Shown here: in pieces, positions 40,612-43,677 of the stretch
How the letters are laid out: each line of letters starts with the position of its first letter
How positions within the stretch are numbered: the stretch's first letter is position 1
Assembly: GCA_964581795.1 (NCBI GenBank)
Contig: CAZOPW010000008.1
Location: forward strand, 1 to 43,677
Source of the DNA: EX4572-165 sp964581795
GTDB taxonomy: Archaea > Thermoplasmatota > E2 > DHVEG-1
Length of the DNA: 43,677 nt
Direction: 5' to 3'
The notes under the pieces: generated by a model
Seen by the model: the letters and a program-made list of their open reading frames with translations, nothing else
Databases searched by the model: none
Told to the model about the DNA's origin: nothing
Position numbers and translations under genes: made by a program

Positions 40612-43155
40612 CTATTTTTTCAATTTTTTAAATGTTGATTTTAATTTTTCTTTGTTAATTCGAATACGTAATTTTTTAATTTTTTCAAATATACTTTTTA
40701 TTCCTTTCTTCCTCTTTGTATAAATACTGTTATCAATTGTTTTAGAAGAAGGAGTAATTGCTTTTTTGGATGTATGATCAGAAATTTTCTTATTTTGAAA
40801 TAGTTTCTTTTTTAGTAAAGTTTTAGATTGATCTGTTGATTTATTTTTCAGTTTTTGATCGATTTCTTTTTCCACATCTTCGACATTTCTCAGTTTTTTA
40901 TTTTGGTCTCTATCCTTTCCAATTTTTTTCTGAGCAATTTCTTTTTCCTCATTTTGTACATTTTCAACAGTTCTCAATTTTTTGTTTTGATCTGTATCTT
41001 TATCCTCTTTATCTTGAGCAATTTCTTTTTCTACATTTTCAACTTTTCTTGGTGTTTCGTTCTGATTTTTATTCTTATCATTTTTTTCCTTTTCGATTTC
41101 TATTTTTGTATTATCGTAAAAAAATTCGATTTCTTTTTCTTCCTCAGTTCCTGGTTGATAACCTGGTAAATTTTTTTCTTTTTGTTGCGTCTCTAACGTT
41201 TCTCTAGTTTGTGAGAAATACGATGCAGGATTCTTTGTTGCATATGGAATCCTTTGATTTAACTCTGGAGCAGATTTATGTTTACTATGAATTTTTTCTT
41301 TTTTCGTTGATTTTTTTTCAATTGGCTCTGATTTCGTACTTTTTTGACTTTGATGATGCTGTGTTTGAATGGATTTTTTTTCATTTTCCTTCTTTGAAAA
41401 TAGAGAAACGAGCAGTGAGTTTTTCTCTCGTTTTGTCTTTTTAATTTCTGCAGCTCTTTTATTGTGTGTAATAACATCTGGTATCTCTAAAAGAGATTCA
41501 TACTTTGATTCAGTTGAGAATAATGATTCTTTTATTTCATCTTCAATTTTTTCAGGTTCTTTGGTGATTAAATGAAGGACTTTTTCAGGTGTTTCTGTGT
41601 ATTTTGCCAATATATTTGAAACATCAGTGAATTCTCTAATGTGATACGTGTTCATCCATTGAAGAATTTCAGCTCGTTGCCGTAATTCCTTTGTCATCTC
41701 CTGAGTATTCATGTCTAATTGGGATCGCACTTGCTCAAGGATAAAGCTTTTACCGGTGTACAAAAACTCATCTTGTTGAGGATCCCATTCAAATACAGTA
41801 TTTGTAAGTACTTCATTAGTTTCATTATCCACATTTAATAATTCCACGACTTTGATACATCGTCGTTGCTGTTTATCTTGAGTTTTCTGATTCCGCATTA
41901 GTAACACTATATCCAGAGACTGAAGCATGGTTCGAGGAATGTTAATTGGTTTTCCTTCCAATCGATGAATAAGCGCTTGCGTTGAATCTGCATGCACTGT
42001 TGAATATGTGGTATGTCCTGTTGCCATGGCTTGGAAGAGAACATATGCTTCCTTTCCTCGTATTTCTCCAACAAGGATGTATTCTGGTCGTTGTCTGAGG
42101 GCTGCTTTCATCAAATCAAATAAATCGATTTCACCAACCATCCGATCATTTACCACTTCACCAAAACCAGATCGTGTTACACCAGGAATCCAGTTTGGAT
42201 GTGGAAGGTTGATTTCTCTGGTTTCTTCGATGCTTACGATTTTTGATTCTCTAGGAATGAAAAGTGCTAATGCATTTAATGCACTTGTTTTTCCTGATGC
42301 TGTTCCTCCACTGATCAAAGCGTTGAATCCATGTTCTACCGCCATCCAAAGATAAGCAATCATTTTAATTGAAAACGTATCATAATCTATGAGATCAACT
42401 GGAGTGATCGGATTCGCTCTGAATTTCCGAATAGTAAAAGTACTCCCACGAGTCGTGATTTCGCCACGTAACGTCATCTGGATACGAGATCCATCAGGCA
42501 TCGTAGCATCTAACATAGGATCGGATACACTGATATGTTTTCCACATTTTTGAGCAAGTTTGATCACAAATTTAGCTAACGAATCATCATCAAAAAATAC
42601 GATATTTGTCTCAAGAGAACCAAATTGTCTTTGATAAATAAACAATGAAACTTCAGAACCATCACAACTAATATCTTCAATAAATGGATCCTTCATCAAC
42701 GGATCAATATCGTCATATCCAAGGAATTTCTTTTTTAAATAATACAATAATTTTTCCCATGCAACTCCATCGACAACAATTTCATATTTCCGTAAGATAT
42801 CTTCAACTGCATTTTCTAAATAGGATTCAGCATCCTCACCAAGTTCATCTAATCGAACATCTAACGTTTTAATAATGGTTTCTTTTAAAAAAGACAATAT
42901 CTCTTTATCCTCATCACTTAAGAAAGGTTCCAAAACAACATATCGTTTTTTCAAAGTCTCTTTTTCTTTTAAAATAGAAATGAATGAAAATGGTTTATTT
43001 AATGCATAAAAATCTAATTCCTCAACTTCAGTAGATACCAAAGGCACTGTTGTATCTTTTTTACATGTAGGACATTTCACAACTTTTTCGCTATTATCTC
43101 CTTTTACTCGTAATGGTTTATTACAATATGAACAGAGAATCGTCCTATGATCCAT
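40612..43155 (-). CDS. Type II/IV secretion ATPase (TadA/VirB11-like) with zinc ribbon and long charged tail
   Basis: This protein of about 847 residues powers pilus assembly. The N-terminus is a zinc ribbon ('CSYCNKPLRVKG', 'VKCPTCKKDTTVP'). The secretion-ATPase core spans roughly residues 60-500: 'DPFIEDISCDGSEVSLFIYQ', Walker A GGTASGKTSALNAL near residue 280, 'SIEETREINLPHPNWI', and Walker B with 'EYILVGEIRGKEAYVLFQAM' near 363. From about residue 570 to the end the protein is Lys/Glu/Gln-rich and holds three imperfect ~27-residue repeats. Ordinary family members lack this tail. ATG 43155 overlaps the upstream ATPase gene by 11 bases. Confidence 0.9.
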   Translation of the reverse strand: MDHRTILCSYCNKPLRVKGDNSEKVVKCPTCKKDTTVPLVSTEVEELDFYALNKPFSFISILKEKETLKKRYVVLEPFLSDEDKEILSFLKETIIKTLDVRLDELGEDAESYLENAVEDILRKYEIVVDGVAWEKLLYYLKKKFLGYDDIDPLMKDPFIEDISCDGSEVSLFIYQRQFGSLETNIVFFDDDSLAKFVIKLAQKCGKHISVSDPMLDATMPDGSRIQMTLRGEITTRGSTFTIRKFRANPITPVDLIDYDTFSIKMIAYLWMAVEHGFNALISGGTASGKTSALNALALFIPRESKIVSIEETREINLPHPNWIPGVTRSGFGEVVNDRMVGEIDLFDLMKAALRQRPEYILVGEIRGKEAYVLFQAMATGHTTYSTVHADSTQALIHRLEGKPINIPRTMLQSLDIVLLMRNQKTQDKQQRRCIKVVELLNVDNETNEVLTNTVFEWDPQQDEFLYTGKSFILEQVRSQLDMNTQEMTKELRQRAEILQWMNTYHIREFTDVSNILAKYTETPEKVLHLITKEPEKIEDEIKESLFSTESKYESLLEIPDVITHNKRAAEIKKTKREKNSLLVSLFSKKENEKKSIQTQHHQSQKSTKSEPIEKKSTKKEKIHSKHKSAPELNQRIPYATKNPASYFSQTRETLETQQKEKNLPGYQPGTEEEKEIEFFYDNTKIEIEKEKNDKNKNQNETPRKVENVEKEIAQDKEDKDTDQNKKLRTVENVQNEEKEIAQKKIGKDRDQNKKLRNVEDVEKEIDQKLKNKSTDQSKTLLKKKLFQNKKISDHTSKKAITPSSKTIDNSIYTKRKKGIKSIFEKIKKLRIRINKEKLKSTFKKLKK
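40860..41082 (-). repeat. Tandem imperfect repeats inside the ATPase tail
   Basis: Three units of about 80 bases encode 'PRKVENVEKEIAQDKEDKD', 'KLRTVENVQNEEKEIAQKK' and 'KLRNVEDVEKEIDQKL', each followed by a DQNK/DQSK-type join. They produce a charged helical array in the C-terminal tail. Such arrays expand and shrink easily, so length may vary among strains. Confidence 0.6.
41981..42074 (-). repeat. 94-bp near-identical tract (copy in first ATPase gene)
   Basis: This stretch, coding for the Walker B to His-box segment, matches 43584-43677 at 91 of 94 positions, counted by eye, including synonymous sites. The rest of the two genes is clearly more diverged. It points to gene conversion or a recent duplication limited to this block. 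Confidence 0.7.
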
Positions 43156-43677
43156 GAGTATCCGTCTCAATTTTTACCATTAAACCCTCTTTATTTTCAT
43201 AATATTGCGCAGTGGAAATAGCAACATCCTCAAACTGAGTGATATTTTTTTCAACCATCCACTCTAAAATTTTCGCCCTTCGCTGCAATTCCTCAGTTAT
43301 CGATGCATGATCCATGTTATTTTTCGCTCTAATTTGTTCTAAAATATAGCTTTTACCAGAATATTTATACTTATCTTTGATTGGATCCCAACGGAACACT
43401 TCGTTTGTTAACAATTCTTTAGTGGTTGGATCAATATCAATAATTTCAATGATTTGTTTACATCGACGTGCTCGTTTATTTTTCACTCGCGTAATCGTTT
43501 GTAAACATACAATATCTAAAGATTGCAACATTATACGAGGAATATTAATTGGCTCGCCTTCTAATCGATGAATTAAAGATTTCGTTGAATCTGCATGCAC
43601 TGTTGAATATGTGGTATGTCCAGTTGCCATGGCTTGGAAAAGAACATATGCTTCCCTTCCTCGTATTTCTCCAACAA
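43145..43677 (-). CDS. Second secretion ATPase, N-terminal part beyond the window
   Basis: This is the C-terminal part (about 176 residues) of another TadA/VirB11-like ATPase that continues past the right edge. It begins within the Walker B region ('VGEIRGREAYVLFQAMATGH', 'YSTVHADSTKSLIHRLEGEP') and aligns with the neighbouring ATPase as far as 'TEELQRRAKILEWMVEKNIT'. It ends soon after, at 'VKIETDTHGS', without the long charged tail. Its stop overlaps the start of the next ATPase gene by 11 bases, so the two paralogues are translated together. They could form a mixed hexamer or serve extension and retraction. Confidence 0.88.
   Translation of the reverse strand, partial: VGEIRGREAYVLFQAMATGHTTYSTVHADSTKSLIHRLEGEPINIPRIMLQSLDIVCLQTITRVKNKRARRCKQIIEIIDIDPTTKELLTNEVFRWDPIKDKYKYSGKSYILEQIRAKNNMDHASITEELQRRAKILEWMVEKNITQFEDVAISTAQYYENKEGLMVKIETDTHGS
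43584..43677 (-). repeat. 94-bp near-identical tract (copy in second ATPase gene)
   Basis: This is the partner of 41981-42074 and reaches the window edge, so the identical tract may continue further. Three mismatches were seen by eye in 94 positions. Confidence 0.7.

Noticed and set aside
40836..41207. Phe/Leu-rich plus-strand frames opposite the ATPase tail
   Set aside because: They are the reverse complement of Lys/Glu/Gln codons in the charged tail, which naturally gives Phe/Leu-rich open frames.
1..43677. tRNA, rRNA, CRISPR array, insertion sequence or integrase
   Set aside because: No tRNA-like T-loop or stem set, no rRNA-like GC-rich block, no regularly spaced repeat array and no transposase or integrase motif was seen; small tRNA with introns cannot be fully excluded by eye.

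Overview
The window is AT-rich archaeal chromosome, most likely from a euryarchaeon. Archaeal markers are aIF6, ribosomal proteins S19e, L31e and L39e, the PDCD5-like protein, RNase P component 4 (Rpp21), archaeal Elp3, the hexulose-phosphate synthase/RraA fusion, DUF131, PAS-DUF835-HTH regulators and class III (type IV pilin) signal peptides. Promoters look like TATA boxes about 25 bases upstream of short or absent leaders, and many genes carry GGAGG/GGTGA Shine-Dalgarno (SD) sites. A Thermoplasmatota-like lineage is my guess from gene content, but the species cannot be fixed from the sequence alone.

Layout. (1) 1-6967: an AbrB-PhoU regulator diverges from pstS-pstC-pstA-pstB-phoU. It is followed on the same strand by a thioredoxin-type arsenate reductase and an aquaporin-like channel, giving a phosphate-uptake plus arsenate-detoxification unit. 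(2) 6981-8785: a PadR regulator with an operator-like inverted repeat at its own promoter, then a FetAB-type exporter whose ATPase has no ordinary start codon. (3) 8805-20085: metabolic and housekeeping genes: DUF89, a small acidic protein, Elp3, a DrrAB-like ABC exporter, DUF131, FolD, a methyltransferase, HPS-RraA coupled to a DUF362 ferredoxin protein, and an OFA transporter with a beta-carbonic anhydrase. (4) 20175-23475: an archaeal-type ValRS with a degenerate KMSKS motif, a 38-residue membrane protein overlapping its end, and an intergenic region with two hairpins. (5) 23475-28308: a seven-PAS-domain one-component regulator, a 36-residue zinc ribbon, a secreted protein and a winged-helix regulator. 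(6) 28451-31577, minus strand: a translation cluster (Rpp21, S19e, PDCD5-like, L39e, L31e with a long charged tail, two small unknowns, aIF6). (7) 31659-34242: small secreted and zinc-ribbon proteins and a secreted metzincin-like protease. (8) 34366-43677, minus strand: a Tad/archaellum-like type IV pilus operon with two tandem secretion ATPases, two membrane platform proteins and three pilin-like proteins, one with a von Willebrand A domain and one with a DUF2341 domain. It runs off the right edge.

Points of most interest: the non-AUG start inferred for the FetA-like ATPase and, in the same SD context, for the small membrane protein; the PadR operator; the ValRS signature change; the L31e tail; the structured intergenic element; the 12-bp motif shared by two promoters; and the pilus operon with its near-identical 94-bp tract in the two ATPase genes. 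Function assignments come from motifs read by eye; no database search was run.
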